NCBI GenBank assembly: GCA_049889355.1
Contig: JBMHDN010000040.1
Span: 28,773 to 92,772 of the forward strand
Reading direction: 5' to 3'
DNA: 64,000 bases
DNA from: JBMHDN01 sp049889355
Lineage (GTDB): Bacteria; Pseudomonadota; Alphaproteobacteria; Puniceispirillales; Puniceispirillaceae
Shown here: positions 25,476 through 34,616 of the stretch, piece by piece
Layout: the number at the start of each line of letters is the position of its first letter
Numbering within the stretch: position 1 is the stretch's first letter
The notes under the pieces: model-generated
What the model saw: the letters and a program-made list of their open reading frames with translations, nothing else
Database searches by the model: none
What the model was told of the DNA's origin: nothing
Made by a program: the position numbers and the translations under genes

Positions 25476-26101
25476 GCCTGCCGATGACATCTGTCATAGC
25501 TTCAGAACATAGGCCAGATTGGCAGCAGCAACTCACCCGCCGGTTGCTGACACGTGAACCGCGCCTGAAACTGGCAGAAGGCCAGGCGCCGGCCAGTGTG
25601 CTGATCCCGCTGGCCGCTGAAGAGACGTGTGATTTAGAAACCGTTCAGATCATGCTGACCATGCGGGCGTCGCATCTGCGCCGGCATGCTGGCCAGATCA
25701 GCTTTCCAGGTGGCCGGCCAGAAGCCGATGATGCCAGCCTCACCCAAACCGCCTTGCGCGAGGCTGAAGAAGAAATTGGCATTGCCCGCAGCCGTTTTGA
25801 TCTGCTCGGCTATCTGGCCCCTGTCCAGACCAGTACGGGCTTTACCATCCTGCCGGTGCTGGCTGGATTTAGAGGGGCACCGGCTACACTGGCGGCAGAC
25901 TGGCAGCCTGATGATAATGAAGTGGCTGATATCTGGCTTGAAAATATGATGGCATTGCTGGCACCTGACCGGTATGAACAACGGCCTTATCCGCCTGATA
26001 GCCCGCATCATCAGGTTTGGGTGGTGCGCGATACCAGCCCTGAAATATGGGGCGCAACAGCAGCTATTTTGAAAATCTTGTCTGCCAGTTTGCATCTCTA
26101 G
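25472..26101 (+). CDS. Nudix hydrolase, CoA pyrophosphatase type (NudL)
   Basis: A 209-residue Nudix enzyme. The sequence HAGQISFPGGRPE followed by ALREAEEEIGI is the combined UPF0035/Nudix signature of CoA pyrophosphatases, which hydrolyse CoA to phosphopantetheine and adenosine bisphosphate. The start is GTG at 25472, overlapping the upstream stop (GTGA); an internal ATG at 25484 is the alternative. Confidence 0.9.
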   Translation: MSLPMTSVIASEHRPDWQQQLTRRLLTREPRLKLAEGQAPASVLIPLAAEETCDLETVQIMLTMRASHLRRHAGQISFPGGRPEADDASLTQTALREAEEEIGIARSRFDLLGYLAPVQTSTGFTILPVLAGFRGAPATLAADWQPDDNEVADIWLENMMALLAPDRYEQRPYPPDSPHHQVWVVRDTSPEIWGATAAILKILSASLHL

Positions 26102-26215
26102 AGACAGCCTCTTTGTCGCCACCAGATGAGGCGACAAGTTCTGGTCATTATCCGGATTTAGGGCTACAGTCTTTTTGTGGGTTGGCCTCTTTTACCTCGG
26201 AGCATGTTTTAGACA

Positions 26216-26482
26216 ATGAAACGCTATCTGATTATCATTGCCGCTTTGCTGGCCGCCTGGCTGGTGGTCAATATCATGGCCTATTGGCGCAAAAAATCAG
26301 GGGCAGAGCGCGATCCAACCATTGACTGGCTAGTGGCTGCTTTGGTGGCAATCGGCCTGATGCTGGGCGGCTTTGTCTGGCTGGAACAATCTGCCTCAGA
26401 TGCCTTTTCAACCTATCAGCCAGCGGTAATAGAAGATGGCCAGATCAAAGGCCCTGTTTTTAACACAGATGATACAAAATAA
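26216..26482 (+). CDS. Small inner-membrane protein
   Basis: An 88-residue protein with two hydrophobic segments (residues 4-23 and 39-57) around a short basic loop (WRKKSGAERD). It sits between the Nudix and CCA-transferase genes, where Alphaproteobacteria commonly have a small membrane protein of unknown function (DUF6111-like; assignment tentative). It starts with ATGAAACGC, with GGAG about 14 bases upstream. Confidence 0.7.
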   Translation: MKRYLIIIAALLAAWLVVNIMAYWRKKSGAERDPTIDWLVAALVAIGLMLGGFVWLEQSASDAFSTYQPAVIEDGQIKGPVFNTDDTK

Positions 26483-26496
26483 CCGGTTTAAACCCG

Positions 26497-27744
26497 ATGG
26501 TGTCTGATCACACATCTCTTCAGACAGGTCTTATGCTGCAGACAAAGATAGGCTGGCAAAACTGGCCGTCCTCTGCGGTGATATTAGCTGTTTTTAACTT
26601 GGCCAAATCAGCAGGCGGCGAAGCGCGTCTGGTTGGCGGGGCAGTGCGCGATCATCTGCTTGGCTTGCCAGTTCTTGATGTGGATATGGCGGTTAATCTG
26701 CCTGTGCTCAGCCTGATTGAACCGGCCAAATCCGCCGGTCTGTCTGTTTATGAGACCGGCCTTGATCACGGCACCATCACGCTTGCCAAAGACGGGCATC
26801 AGCTGGAATTAACCCAATTGCGTGTTGATCTGGAAACCGATGGCCGTCATGCGCTGGTCGCGCTGTCTGGTGATTGGGATGAAGATGCCAGGCGGCGTGA
26901 TTTCACGGTGAATGCGCTCTATCTGGATGAAACAGGCCAGCTTTTCGATCCCACTGGCGGCCTAGCGGATTTACAGGAACAAAAATTGCGCTTTATCGGC
27001 GATGCACCGGCAAGGCTGGCCGAAGATTATCTCAGGCTGTTGCGTGGATTCCGGTTTCTGGCGACCAAATCCGGCTTTACATTCGCCGCTGATTACAGCA
27101 CGGCCATCACCCATGCTTTGCCTGGGCTGGCTCAGCTCTCAAAAGAGCGGATCACCGATGAATGGTGCAAGTGGCTGGATGGCAAGGCCGCCCTATCGGT
27201 GCTCAAATCTGCAGATGAGATGGGGGTGTTAGACCAGCTTTTTGGCCAGCCTCTGGCCTTTATCCCCCCAGAAGAGCTCTTCAACAAGCTGGATAGATGG
27301 GCACGGATGGTCGCGCTGTTTGGCCGTGAGGCCAGCCAGTTGGCAGGACAATCGCTGCGGCTGTCTAAAGCTGATCACAAAACAGTGGACCAGCTTAGCC
27401 GCTGCTATCAGCCTGCTTTGTTCGACCAGCTCTCTGGTCCGAAATGGCAACAAGCAGCCTATCATCTGGCACAGCCGGAAACAGCCTATAGGTTGAGCGC
27501 ACTCTCGGCTCAAACGCCTCCAAAGAACAACCGATTGGCCGCGCTTAGCGCCTATGAACCGCCAGCCTTTCCCATATCAGGGGCGAATTTGATAGAGGCT
27601 GGCATGGCCCCGGGGCCTGAGGTTGGTGCGACTTTGCGCGCGCTTGAAAAAAACTGGCTAGATGCCGATTTTACCCTTAGTAAAACAGCATTGCTGGAAG
27701 AGGCAGCCCGCATCATTGATGCAGGCAAGAGAGAAGACGGATGA
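26497..27744 (+). CDS. CCA tRNA nucleotidyltransferase / poly(A) polymerase family
   Basis: A 415-residue class II nucleotidyltransferase. The head domain has RLVGGAVRDHLLG and the metal-binding DVDMAV; then WDEDARRRDFTVNALYLD and LRLLRGFRFLATKSGFTFA. Such enzymes add or repair the 3' CCA of tRNAs; some paralogues are poly(A) polymerases, and sequence by eye does not separate them. It overlaps hemF by 4 bp. Confidence 0.92.
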   Translation: MVSDHTSLQTGLMLQTKIGWQNWPSSAVILAVFNLAKSAGGEARLVGGAVRDHLLGLPVLDVDMAVNLPVLSLIEPAKSAGLSVYETGLDHGTITLAKDGHQLELTQLRVDLETDGRHALVALSGDWDEDARRRDFTVNALYLDETGQLFDPTGGLADLQEQKLRFIGDAPARLAEDYLRLLRGFRFLATKSGFTFAADYSTAITHALPGLAQLSKERITDEWCKWLDGKAALSVLKSADEMGVLDQLFGQPLAFIPPEELFNKLDRWARMVALFGREASQLAGQSLRLSKADHKTVDQLSRCYQPALFDQLSGPKWQQAAYHLAQPETAYRLSALSAQTPPKNNRLAALSAYEPPAFPISGANLIEAGMAPGPEVGATLRALEKNWLDADFTLSKTALLEEAARIIDAGKREDG

Positions 27745-28622
27745 GCACAAAGCAACACAGCCCCGCAGATACAGACCAATTAGAGCTACAAAAACAGCAG
27801 GCAGCTGATTGGTTCAAAAGCCTGCGTGATGATATTTGCCAGCGCTTTGAAGCCCTTGAAGAGGCTGCAGATGACAGCCAGCTTGCCGATAGGCCGGCTG
27901 GGCGTTTTGAGCGCAAAAACTGGACTCGCGATGGCGGCGGCGGCGGGACCATGAGCGTTATGCATGGCCGCGTCTTTGAAAAGATTGGCGTCAATATCTC
28001 GGTTGTGCATGGTACTTTTTCCGAAGAATTCAGAGCCAGAATTCCAGGCGCCTCAGAAGATGGGCGTTTCTGGGCTGGTGGTATCTCGTTGGTCGCACAT
28101 CCGCAAAATCCCTTTGTGCCAGCTGCGCATATGAATACTCGCTTTATCGCCACGACCCAGAGCTGGTTTGGTGGCGGCGGTGATCTCACCCCTATCATGC
28201 CGGCTGAAAAAGAGGCAGACGCATTTCACGCTGCCTTTAAACAGACCTGTGATCGCCATGATGAAGGCTATTATCCTGCTTATAAAAAATGGTGTGATGA
28301 GTATTTTTACCTGCAGCATCGCGACGAGCCGCGCGGGGCAGGCGGCATTTTCTATGATAATCTGGATAGCGGCGATTTTGAGGCTGATTTTGCCTTTACC
28401 CAAGATGTGGGCCGCTGTTTTCGAGATGCCTATTCATCGATTGTCCAGCAGAATATGAACCGCCCTTGGACAGATGAAGACAGGCATCATCAACTGGTGC
28501 GCCGTGGCCGCTATGTCGAATTTAATCTGCTCTATGATCGCGGCACACTCTTCGGCCTGAAAACAGGGGGCAATATCGAAGCGATTTTGATGAGCCTGCC
28601 ACCTGAGGTGCGCTGGCCGTAA
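27741..28622 (+). CDS. hemF: Oxygen-dependent coproporphyrinogen III oxidase
   Basis: HemF converts coproporphyrinogen III to protoporphyrinogen IX using O2, a step of haem synthesis. The 293-residue protein shows WTRDGGGGGTMSVM, FWAGGISLVAHPQNP, TQSWFGGGGDLTP, and the C-terminal YVEFNLLYDRGTLFGLKTG. It is the aerobic isozyme, consistent with an aerobic lifestyle. Its TAA stop lies inside an 11-bp tandem repeat, so the stop codon itself is duplicated downstream. Confidence 0.97.
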   Translation: MSTKQHSPADTDQLELQKQQAADWFKSLRDDICQRFEALEEAADDSQLADRPAGRFERKNWTRDGGGGGTMSVMHGRVFEKIGVNISVVHGTFSEEFRARIPGASEDGRFWAGGISLVAHPQNPFVPAAHMNTRFIATTQSWFGGGGDLTPIMPAEKEADAFHAAFKQTCDRHDEGYYPAYKKWCDEYFYLQHRDEPRGAGGIFYDNLDSGDFEADFAFTQDVGRCFRDAYSSIVQQNMNRPWTDEDRHHQLVRRGRYVEFNLLYDRGTLFGLKTGGNIEAILMSLPPEVRWP

Positions 28623-28655
28623 GCTGGCTGTAAGCTGGCCGTAAGCTGGCTGAAA
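28612..28655. repeat. Four 11-bp repeats spanning the hemF stop codon
   Basis: GCTGGCCGTAA and variants repeat four times in a row. The first copy contains the hemF stop; the next two copies each bring another TAA. The last units can form a small hairpin (GCTGG/CCAGC). Confidence 0.85.
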
Positions 28656-28898
28656 CCAGCGGCTGAGCCACCCCTCTCAACCAGCCTCTAAATCAGCGTT
28701 AGAACCGGCCTCATCAAACCGTCATTTCACCTCATGATAAAGATGGTATTTTTTGTCGCATTGGGCTAGATATCCAGCTGTGCCTCTGCTAAGAGAGGCC
28801 CAAGGTGAGTCGGGCACCCTTTTTCAATCACCAGCGTTTTGTGACAATTCACAAAGCCGCATGAATAAGGACAGCCCGCTCAGCATTATGAGGGGATT

Positions 28899-29462
28899 AT
28901 GGCTAAGATGACTTCAAAAGACGAAATGGCCGTTGCAGATGCACCCGCAAATGGTGGCCGCCGCGATTTTATCGTGGTTGCAACCTATGCCATGGGTGCA
29001 GTTGGTGCTGCCGCTGCTGCCTGGCCGCTGATTGACCAGATGAATCCAGCCGCCGATACGCTGGCACTGGCCAGCATCGAGGTGGATGTATCAAAAATTG
29101 CAGTGGGTCAGTCCATTACAGTGACCTGGCGCGGTAAGCCGGTCTTTATCCGCCACCGCACCGAATCAGAGATTGAGGCAGCAGATACGCTTGAAGTATC
29201 CAGCTTGCGCGATCCACAAATTGACTCAGAGCGTGTTGTAAAGCCAGAAATTCTGGTCGTACTCGGGGTGTGTACACATCTTGGTTGTGTGCCGCTGGGC
29301 CAGAAAGTCGGCGAAGTGCGCGGTGAATATGATGGCTGGTTCTGCCCATGCCATGGCTCGCATTATGACAGCTCAGGGCGTATTCGTAAGGGGCCGGCAC
29401 CCACAAATCTTGAAGTTCCACCTTATGCCTTCGTCTCAGATGGCGTGATTAAGATTGGATAA
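28899..29462 (+). CDS. petA: Ubiquinol-cytochrome c reductase iron-sulfur (Rieske) subunit
   Basis: The Rieske subunit of the bc1 complex takes electrons from ubiquinol. The 187-residue protein has an N-terminal twin-arginine-like anchor (GGRRDFIVVATYAMG) and the two cluster-binding boxes CTHLGCVPLG and CPCHGSHYD. It is first in petABC, followed after 10 bp by petB. Confidence 0.97.
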   Translation: MAKMTSKDEMAVADAPANGGRRDFIVVATYAMGAVGAAAAAWPLIDQMNPAADTLALASIEVDVSKIAVGQSITVTWRGKPVFIRHRTESEIEAADTLEVSSLRDPQIDSERVVKPEILVVLGVCTHLGCVPLGQKVGEVRGEYDGWFCPCHGSHYDSSGRIRKGPAPTNLEVPPYAFVSDGVIKIG

Positions 29463-29472
29463 GGAGAGTCGG

Positions 29473-30729
29473 ATGTCGAACACAGAATTCAAAAATCCAG
29501 TCGTGCGGTGGATCGATCACCGTCTGCCTGTCTTCAGCATGATGAATCATGAGCTGAATGAATATCCAACACCAAAGAACCTGAACTATTTCTGGAACTT
29601 TGGCTCTCTGGCTGGCATCGCGCTGGTGATTATGATTGTCACCGGTATCACCCTGGCCATGAGCTACACCCCGCATACCGCATATGCCTTTGATTCAGTT
29701 GAGCGCATCATGCGTGATGTGAATCATGGTTGGCTTATTCGCTATATCCATATGAATGGTGCCAGCTTCTTCTTCATTGTGGTGTTTATCCATATTTTCC
29801 GCGGCCTGTATTACGGCTCATATAAAGCCCCGCGTGAATTGCTCTGGATTTTGGGTGTAGTCATCCTGCTTCTGATGATGGCAACTGCTTTCATGGGTTA
29901 TGTATTGCCATGGGGCCAGATGTCTTTCTGGGGCGCGACGGTTATCACCAACCTGTTCTCAGCGATTCCCTTTGTCGGCGATTCGATTGTGACCTTGCTG
30001 TGGGGCGGCTTCTCAGTGGATAATCCGACCCTGAACCGCTTCTTTGCTCTGCATTATCTGCTGCCATTCGTGATTGTCGGTGTGGTGGTGCTGCACTTGG
30101 TTGCGCTGCACCGTTTCGGGTCTAACAACCCGATTGGTATTGACCCGCGTGGTCCGCAAGACACTTTGCCATTCCATCCTTACTACACCATGAAGGATTT
30201 CTTTGGCCTGTCTGTCTTCTTAACCTTGTTTGCAGCGGCCGTGTTCTTTGCACCAAACTTCATGGGCCACCCGGACAATTATATTCCGGCCAACCCGATG
30301 CAGACACCTGCACATATCGTGCCTGAATGGTATTTCTTGCCATTCTACGCCATCTTGCGGGCAGTGCCTGACAAGCTGGGCGGCGTATTGGCTATGTTTG
30401 GGGCGATCGGCGTGCTGTTCATCCTGCCATGGCTGGACAGATCACCTGTACGTTCTGCAAACTTCCGTCCACTCTTCAAGATTTTCTTCTGGATTTTCTT
30501 TGCCGATTGTATCGCACTTGGCTATCTGGGCGGCATGCCTGCCGAAGGTATCTATGTCGTGCTCTCACAAATCTGCACCATTTGGTATTTTGTCCACTTC
30601 CTGGTCATTCTGCCTGTGCTGTCGGTTATTGAGACGCCGAAACCCTTGCCTCAATCTCTTTCAAAATCCGTGCTAGGTGGTGGGGGTGCCCTTGCAGGGG
30701 CGACAGCCGCACCAAAGGAGAAAGCCTGA
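29473..30729 (+). CDS. petB: Cytochrome b subunit of bc1 complex
   Basis: Integral-membrane cytochrome b with two haems and both quinone sites. Haem-ligand histidines lie in IRYIHMNGASFFFIVVFIH and FALHYLLPFVIVGVVVLH; the PEWY motif of the Qo site is present (IVPEWYFLPF). I chose ATG 29473 (MSNTEFKNP) because AAGGAGAG precedes it by 6 bases; the frame is open to 29455. Length 418 residues, normal for the non-split alphaproteobacterial form. Overlaps petC. Confidence 0.97.
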   Translation: MSNTEFKNPVVRWIDHRLPVFSMMNHELNEYPTPKNLNYFWNFGSLAGIALVIMIVTGITLAMSYTPHTAYAFDSVERIMRDVNHGWLIRYIHMNGASFFFIVVFIHIFRGLYYGSYKAPRELLWILGVVILLLMMATAFMGYVLPWGQMSFWGATVITNLFSAIPFVGDSIVTLLWGGFSVDNPTLNRFFALHYLLPFVIVGVVVLHLVALHRFGSNNPIGIDPRGPQDTLPFHPYYTMKDFFGLSVFLTLFAAAVFFAPNFMGHPDNYIPANPMQTPAHIVPEWYFLPFYAILRAVPDKLGGVLAMFGAIGVLFILPWLDRSPVRSANFRPLFKIFFWIFFADCIALGYLGGMPAEGIYVVLSQICTIWYFVHFLVILPVLSVIETPKPLPQSLSKSVLGGGGALAGATAAPKEKA

Positions 30730-31505
30730 TGCGTTCCTTTATCAAAACAATGCTGGCCGGCGTGATGCTGGCTAGCAGCTGGGCAGGCTCTGCCTTGGCT
30801 GCAGGCGGCGGTGATGTGCTGCTCAAACATGTGGACTGGTCTTTTAATGGCCCGTTTGGCAAGTTCGATCAGGCGTCTATGCAGCGTGGCTTTCAGGCGT
30901 ACCGCGAAGTATGCGCAGGCTGTCACTCGCTCAATTATATCGCGTTTCGCAATCTGGCCGATTTGGGCTATAGCGAGGCAGAGGTAAAAGCGATTGCCGC
31001 TGAATATGACATTGTCGATGGGCCAAATGACGAAGGTGAGATGTTCACCCGTCCTGGTATCCCAGCCGATTATTTCCCAGCGCCTTATGATAATGAGCAG
31101 GCCGCACGTGCCAGCAATGGCGGTGCTTATCCGCCAGATCTGTCTTTGATGGTCAAAGCCCGTCCAAATGGCGCTGATTATCTCTACAGCCTGCTGACAT
31201 CTTATGAAGAAGCACCAGCTGGTGAAGCTGTGCCAGATGGGATGTATTACAACGCTGCTTATCCAGGTCATCTGATCGCCATGCCTCAGCCGCTTTATGG
31301 CGATGATGTGGAATATGCCAATGGTGCAGATGCCAGCGCAGATGCGATCGCTGCTGATTTGGTGCATTTCCTGAATTGGACAGCTGAGCCAAAGATGGAA
31401 ACACGCAAACGCACAGGCGTCTCTGTGATGATCTTCCTGCTGCTGATGGTTGCCTTCAGCTATGGCGCAATGAAATATGTCTGGGCAGATGTGAAAAAGG
31501 CTTAA
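30729..31505 (+). CDS. petC: Cytochrome c1 subunit of bc1 complex
   Basis: Cytochrome c1 accepts electrons from the Rieske protein and passes them to cytochrome c. It has a signal peptide (residues 1-25, GSALAAGG), the haem-attachment motif CAGCHSLNYI, and a C-terminal membrane anchor (VSVMIFLLLMVAFSYGAMKYVWADV). Start overlaps the petB stop (TGATG). A strong terminator follows. Confidence 0.96.
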   Translation: MRSFIKTMLAGVMLASSWAGSALAAGGGDVLLKHVDWSFNGPFGKFDQASMQRGFQAYREVCAGCHSLNYIAFRNLADLGYSEAEVKAIAAEYDIVDGPNDEGEMFTRPGIPADYFPAPYDNEQAARASNGGAYPPDLSLMVKARPNGADYLYSLLTSYEEAPAGEAVPDGMYYNAAYPGHLIAMPQPLYGDDVEYANGADASADAIAADLVHFLNWTAEPKMETRKRTGVSVMIFLLLMVAFSYGAMKYVWADVKKA

Positions 31506-31540
31506 CGCTGGCTCACTTCTGACCAAACACCTCAATAAGT

Positions 31541-31573
31541 AAAAAGCCCTCATCATCTGATGAGGGCTTTTTT
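31541..31573 (+). terminator. Terminator of petABC
   Basis: AAAAAGCCCTCATCA and its complement form a near-perfect inverted repeat around TCTG, ending in TTTTTT. It sits 36 bp after petC. The symmetrical A and T runs would let it also stop transcription from the minus-strand side. Confidence 0.92.
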
Positions 31574-31599
31574 CATGCGTTCACACTTGCGGCCAGAGC

Positions 31600-31848
31600 T
31601 TACTCTTCTGTGAGGGGCAAGGCCTCACCGCATCCCCAGAGCGCGTTGGTAATCGGGTGCAAAGGCTGCATGGAACGCGGCGGTATATCGCGCTCGCCCA
31701 ATTCAAACTTATCGCGCTCTGATAATTCCTTGGCAGAAATCCGATAAGGCATAATCGCCGCAGGTGCGCGCATCCGGCAATAGCCGTTGGTCGCATCTTC
31801 AACCTTGCCTATGGGCTTCCAATATCGGCAGTCACAACATATCAGCAT
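31600..31848 (-). CDS. Small cysteine-rich protein, probably metal binding
   Basis: An 82-residue protein with cysteines at positions 4, 5, 7, 24 and 73 in the contexts CCDCRYW, GYCRMRAP and WGCGE. The CRYW...C pattern is seen in small uncharacterised proteins with a zinc- or iron-binding look. Translation is well supported: AAGGAGG lies 6 bases before the ATG at 31848. It faces petC across the shared terminator. Function unknown. Confidence 0.72.
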   Translation of the reverse strand: MLICCDCRYWKPIGKVEDATNGYCRMRAPAAIMPYRISAKELSERDKFELGERDIPPRSMQPLHPITNALWGCGEALPLTEE

Positions 31849-31967
31849 GACCAGACCTCCTTTCCTGTTTTTGATTCAGGGGGTGGTCTTGTATCATGCG
31901 GGCTTTAAGAAAATCTGTCCAGCCCTGGTAAATTTCAGAATTTGCCGCGCCTCAGATGAGAATAGGA

Positions 31968-33068
31968 TTAGACGTTAAAGCGGAAATGGAATACATCGCC
32001 GTCTTTCACATCATAATCTGCCCCTTCAATGCGCAGCTTGCCTTTTTCTTTGGCACCTGATTCGCCGCCACAAGCCACATAATCATCATAAGATACGGTC
32101 TCAGCTCGGATAAAACCTCGCTGGAAATCAGTATGGATAACACCGGCTGCTTCTGGGGCCTTTGCCCCTTGGCGCACAGTCCAGGCGCGGGCTTCTTTTG
32201 GCCCGCAGGTAAAGAAGGTCAGCAAATCCAGCAGGCCATATCCTGCGGCAATCATTCTGTCGAGCCCAGCTTCAGACAAGCCCATTTCCTCAAGGAAAAT
32301 CGCTGCATCTTCTGCCTCCAGCGAGGCAATCTCAGCTTCAATCGCAGCAGAGACCACCACATGGGCAGCCCCGACTTCTTCTGCCATTTTGGCCACTGCT
32401 TTGGCATGATCATTGCCGGTGGCGGCTTCTGCCTCGCCGACATTACAGACATATAAAATCGGCTTGGTGGTCAGCAACTGCAGATAGGGCAGGCGTGCGT
32501 GCTCATCTTCGCTCAGGCCTGGGGTGCTGCGTGCAGGCTGGCCATCGCTCAAATGCGCCACAATCTTTTCCATCAGCACCAGATCAGATGCGGCCTGCTT
32601 ATCACCGCCTCTGGTTTTTTTGGTCAGCGCAGCCATGCGCTTTTCCAGCGATTCCATATCGGCCAGCATCAATTCGGTTTCCACCGTGGCGGCATCGCGC
32701 ACCGGATCAACGCCGCCTTCCACATGGGTGATATCTTCATCTTCGAAACAGCGCAGCACATGGGCAATCGCGTCCACCTCGCGGATATTGGCCAGAAACT
32801 GGTTGCCCAGCCCTTCTCCTTTTGCTGCGCCGCGGACCAGCCCTGCAATATCTACAAATTCAAGCTGGGTTGGCAGAATCGTTGCTGAACTGGCCAATTG
32901 GGCCAGCTTATCTAAGCGTGCATCTGGGACCGCAACCCGCCCTGTATTGGGCTCAATGGTGCAAAACGGGTAATTGGCCGCTTCTGCTGCCGCTGTCTTT
33001 GTCAGCGCATTAAATAAGGTGGATTTGCCGACATTTGGCAGACCAACAATCCCGCAGTTAAAACCCAT
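31968..33068 (-). CDS. ychF: Ribosome-binding ATPase YchF
   Basis: YchF (OLA1 family) is a universally conserved P-loop protein that prefers ATP although it belongs to the Obg group. The 366-residue protein starts GFNCGIVGLPNVGKSTLFNALT (P loop), has the switch region DIAGLVRGAAKGEGLGNQFL, and ends in the TGS domain with HTDFQRGFIRAETVSYDD. Paired with pth, a very common bacterial arrangement. Confidence 0.97.
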   Translation of the reverse strand: MGFNCGIVGLPNVGKSTLFNALTKTAAAEAANYPFCTIEPNTGRVAVPDARLDKLAQLASSATILPTQLEFVDIAGLVRGAAKGEGLGNQFLANIREVDAIAHVLRCFEDEDITHVEGGVDPVRDAATVETELMLADMESLEKRMAALTKKTRGGDKQAASDLVLMEKIVAHLSDGQPARSTPGLSEDEHARLPYLQLLTTKPILYVCNVGEAEAATGNDHAKAVAKMAEEVGAAHVVVSAAIEAEIASLEAEDAAIFLEEMGLSEAGLDRMIAAGYGLLDLLTFFTCGPKEARAWTVRQGAKAPEAAGVIHTDFQRGFIRAETVSYDDYVACGGESGAKEKGKLRIEGADYDVKDGDVFHFRFNV

Positions 33069-33135
33069 TTTTGCCTCTATGAAATCTTGTTATCTCTGCC
33101 TTCAAGCTGGTGATCAGCTGCAAGCCAGAGCTGGT

Positions 33136-33750
33136 TTATGCTTCTTTTGTATCTGGCGCTGTTGGGGCAGGGGCCAGAAAAGCGATGCGCGACATATAGC
33201 GCATTTGATCGCCTTTTGCCAATATTGCCGCCTCATCACTTAGCGCATGAAGAAGCGGTTCTAGCCAGTCTGCCTGCTCTGATTTGGTGAAATCCTGAAG
33301 GACATATTTATGCACCTCTTCTTTGCGTGCCGGCCGGCCGATACCAAGGCGCAACCGCCAGTAATTAATGCCCAGATGCCGGTCAATATCACGCAGCCCA
33401 TTATGTCCGCCATGCCCGCCAGCCTGCTTGATCCGCAGCTTGCCAGCGGCAATATCCAGCTCATCATGAAAGACGCTCACTGAGTCTGGTTTGACCTTGT
33501 AAAAGCGGGTGATTTCAGCCAGGGGCAGGCCTGATTTATTCATAAATTGCTGTGGCTTTACCAAGATGATTTTCACACCCGCAATCCGGCCACTGCTGAT
33601 GTCGGCGCCTGATTTTTCGCGCCAGCGATCAAAGCCATGATCTAAAGCGATACGATCCACGGCCATAAAACCGATATTATGGCGGTTTTGCGCATAGCCA
33701 GCCCCTGGATTGCCAAGGCCGGCCCAAATTTGCACATCCGTATCAGCCAT
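33136..33750 (-). CDS. pth: Peptidyl-tRNA hydrolase
   Basis: Pth releases peptides from tRNAs that drop off the ribosome. The 204-residue protein has GLGNPGAGYAQNRHNIGF with the catalytic histidine, KPQQFMNKSG, FHDELDIAAGKLRIKQAGG and HNGLRDIDRHLG. It lies between rplY and ychF. A 12-bp repeat sits just upstream of its start. Confidence 0.97.
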   Translation of the reverse strand: MADTDVQIWAGLGNPGAGYAQNRHNIGFMAVDRIALDHGFDRWREKSGADISSGRIAGVKIILVKPQQFMNKSGLPLAEITRFYKVKPDSVSVFHDELDIAAGKLRIKQAGGHGGHNGLRDIDRHLGINYWRLRLGIGRPARKEEVHKYVLQDFTKSEQADWLEPLLHALSDEAAILAKGDQMRYMSRIAFLAPAPTAPDTKEA

Positions 33751-33759
33751 TCATCTTGC

Positions 33760-33807
33760 CTTTCCTGCCACCTTTTCTGCCACTTCTTCTGCCACTTCTT
33801 CTGCCAG
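33760..33807. repeat. Four 12-bp repeats upstream of pth
   Basis: TTCTTCTGCCAC-type 12-bp units repeat four times, starting 10 bp from the pth start codon. On the minus (transcribed) strand the unit is purine-rich (GTGGCAGAAGAA) and includes possible ribosome-site-like sequence. Confidence 0.82.
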
Positions 33808-33846
33808 AAACACCTTCATCTTGCATCCAGATCATCCAAACAGAGG

Positions 33847-33892
33847 CAAAAAAAATGACCAGCCAAGATATCATATCTATCGGCCGGTCATT
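33847..33892 (-). terminator. Terminator of rplY
   Basis: Minus strand: ATGACCGGCC pairs with GGCTGGTCAT, loop of 17 nt, followed by a T tract. It lies 40 bp past the rplY stop. Confidence 0.82.
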
Positions 33893-33932
33893 TCAAATTA
33901 TCAGCATTTAGGTGGGTAAACCAGCCTCAGGC

Positions 33933-34565
33933 TTATGCGCCTTCGCCTTCACCTTCACCCTCGCCTTCACCTTCCGCTTCATCTTCATTCTTTACGCCGC
34001 CGCCTGGTGAGGCGATGGTCGCAACTGTGAAGTCGCGGTCAGTAATGGTCGGGGTAACACCCTCTGGCAGTTCAACCGCACTGATGTGGATTGAGTCACC
34101 GATTTTGGCATTGCCCAAATCAATCGTGATTTTTTCAGGGATAGCTGTTGCCGGACAGTTCAGTTCAACCTCGTGGCGTACCACGTTCAACACACCGCCG
34201 ATTTTCAGGCCTGGTGAAGAGCCTTCATTGATAAACTCAACACCAACCATAACAGCCACGCTGGCCTTTTTAGACACCCGCAGGAAGTCAAAATGCAGCG
34301 GCTCGTCTGTTACCGGATGCATCTGAATATCTCTGGTCAGGACTGTTGTTGTTGACCCGGCCACATCGATATCCAGCAGGCGTGAGAAAATGCCTGGCTC
34401 ATGGATAATCTTGCGGATGACCCGCGCTTCAAGTTCAATGCCGATGGGGGCTTTTTTGTCGCCATAAATGACGGCAGGAATCTTGCCTGCGCGGCGTGCC
34501 GCACGGGCGGACCCCTTACCGACCCGAGAGCGCTCTTCAGCGCTGATGGTAGTAATATCTGACAT
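33933..34565 (-). CDS. rplY: 50S ribosomal protein L25/general stress protein Ctc
   Basis: A long-form L25 (210 residues) that binds 5S rRNA. N-terminal L25 domain (GKGSARAARRAGKIPAVIYGD) and C-terminal TL5/Ctc domain (FINEGSSPGLKIGGVLNVV, ELNCPATAIPEKI). It ends in a repetitive acidic tail made of EG dipeptides (last 14 residues) from a 6-bp repeat. Upstream of pth and downstream of prs, the usual order prs-rplY-pth-ychF. Confidence 0.96.
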   Translation of the reverse strand: MSDITTISAEERSRVGKGSARAARRAGKIPAVIYGDKKAPIGIELEARVIRKIIHEPGIFSRLLDIDVAGSTTTVLTRDIQMHPVTDEPLHFDFLRVSKKASVAVMVGVEFINEGSSPGLKIGGVLNVVRHEVELNCPATAIPEKITIDLGNAKIGDSIHISAVELPEGVTPTITDRDFTVATIASPGGGVKNEDEAEGEGEGEGEGEGA

Positions 34566-34616
34566 GAGTACTCCTATTCATCTCTGTCATCTTGCACAAA
34601 AGGGCAAAACCCACCT

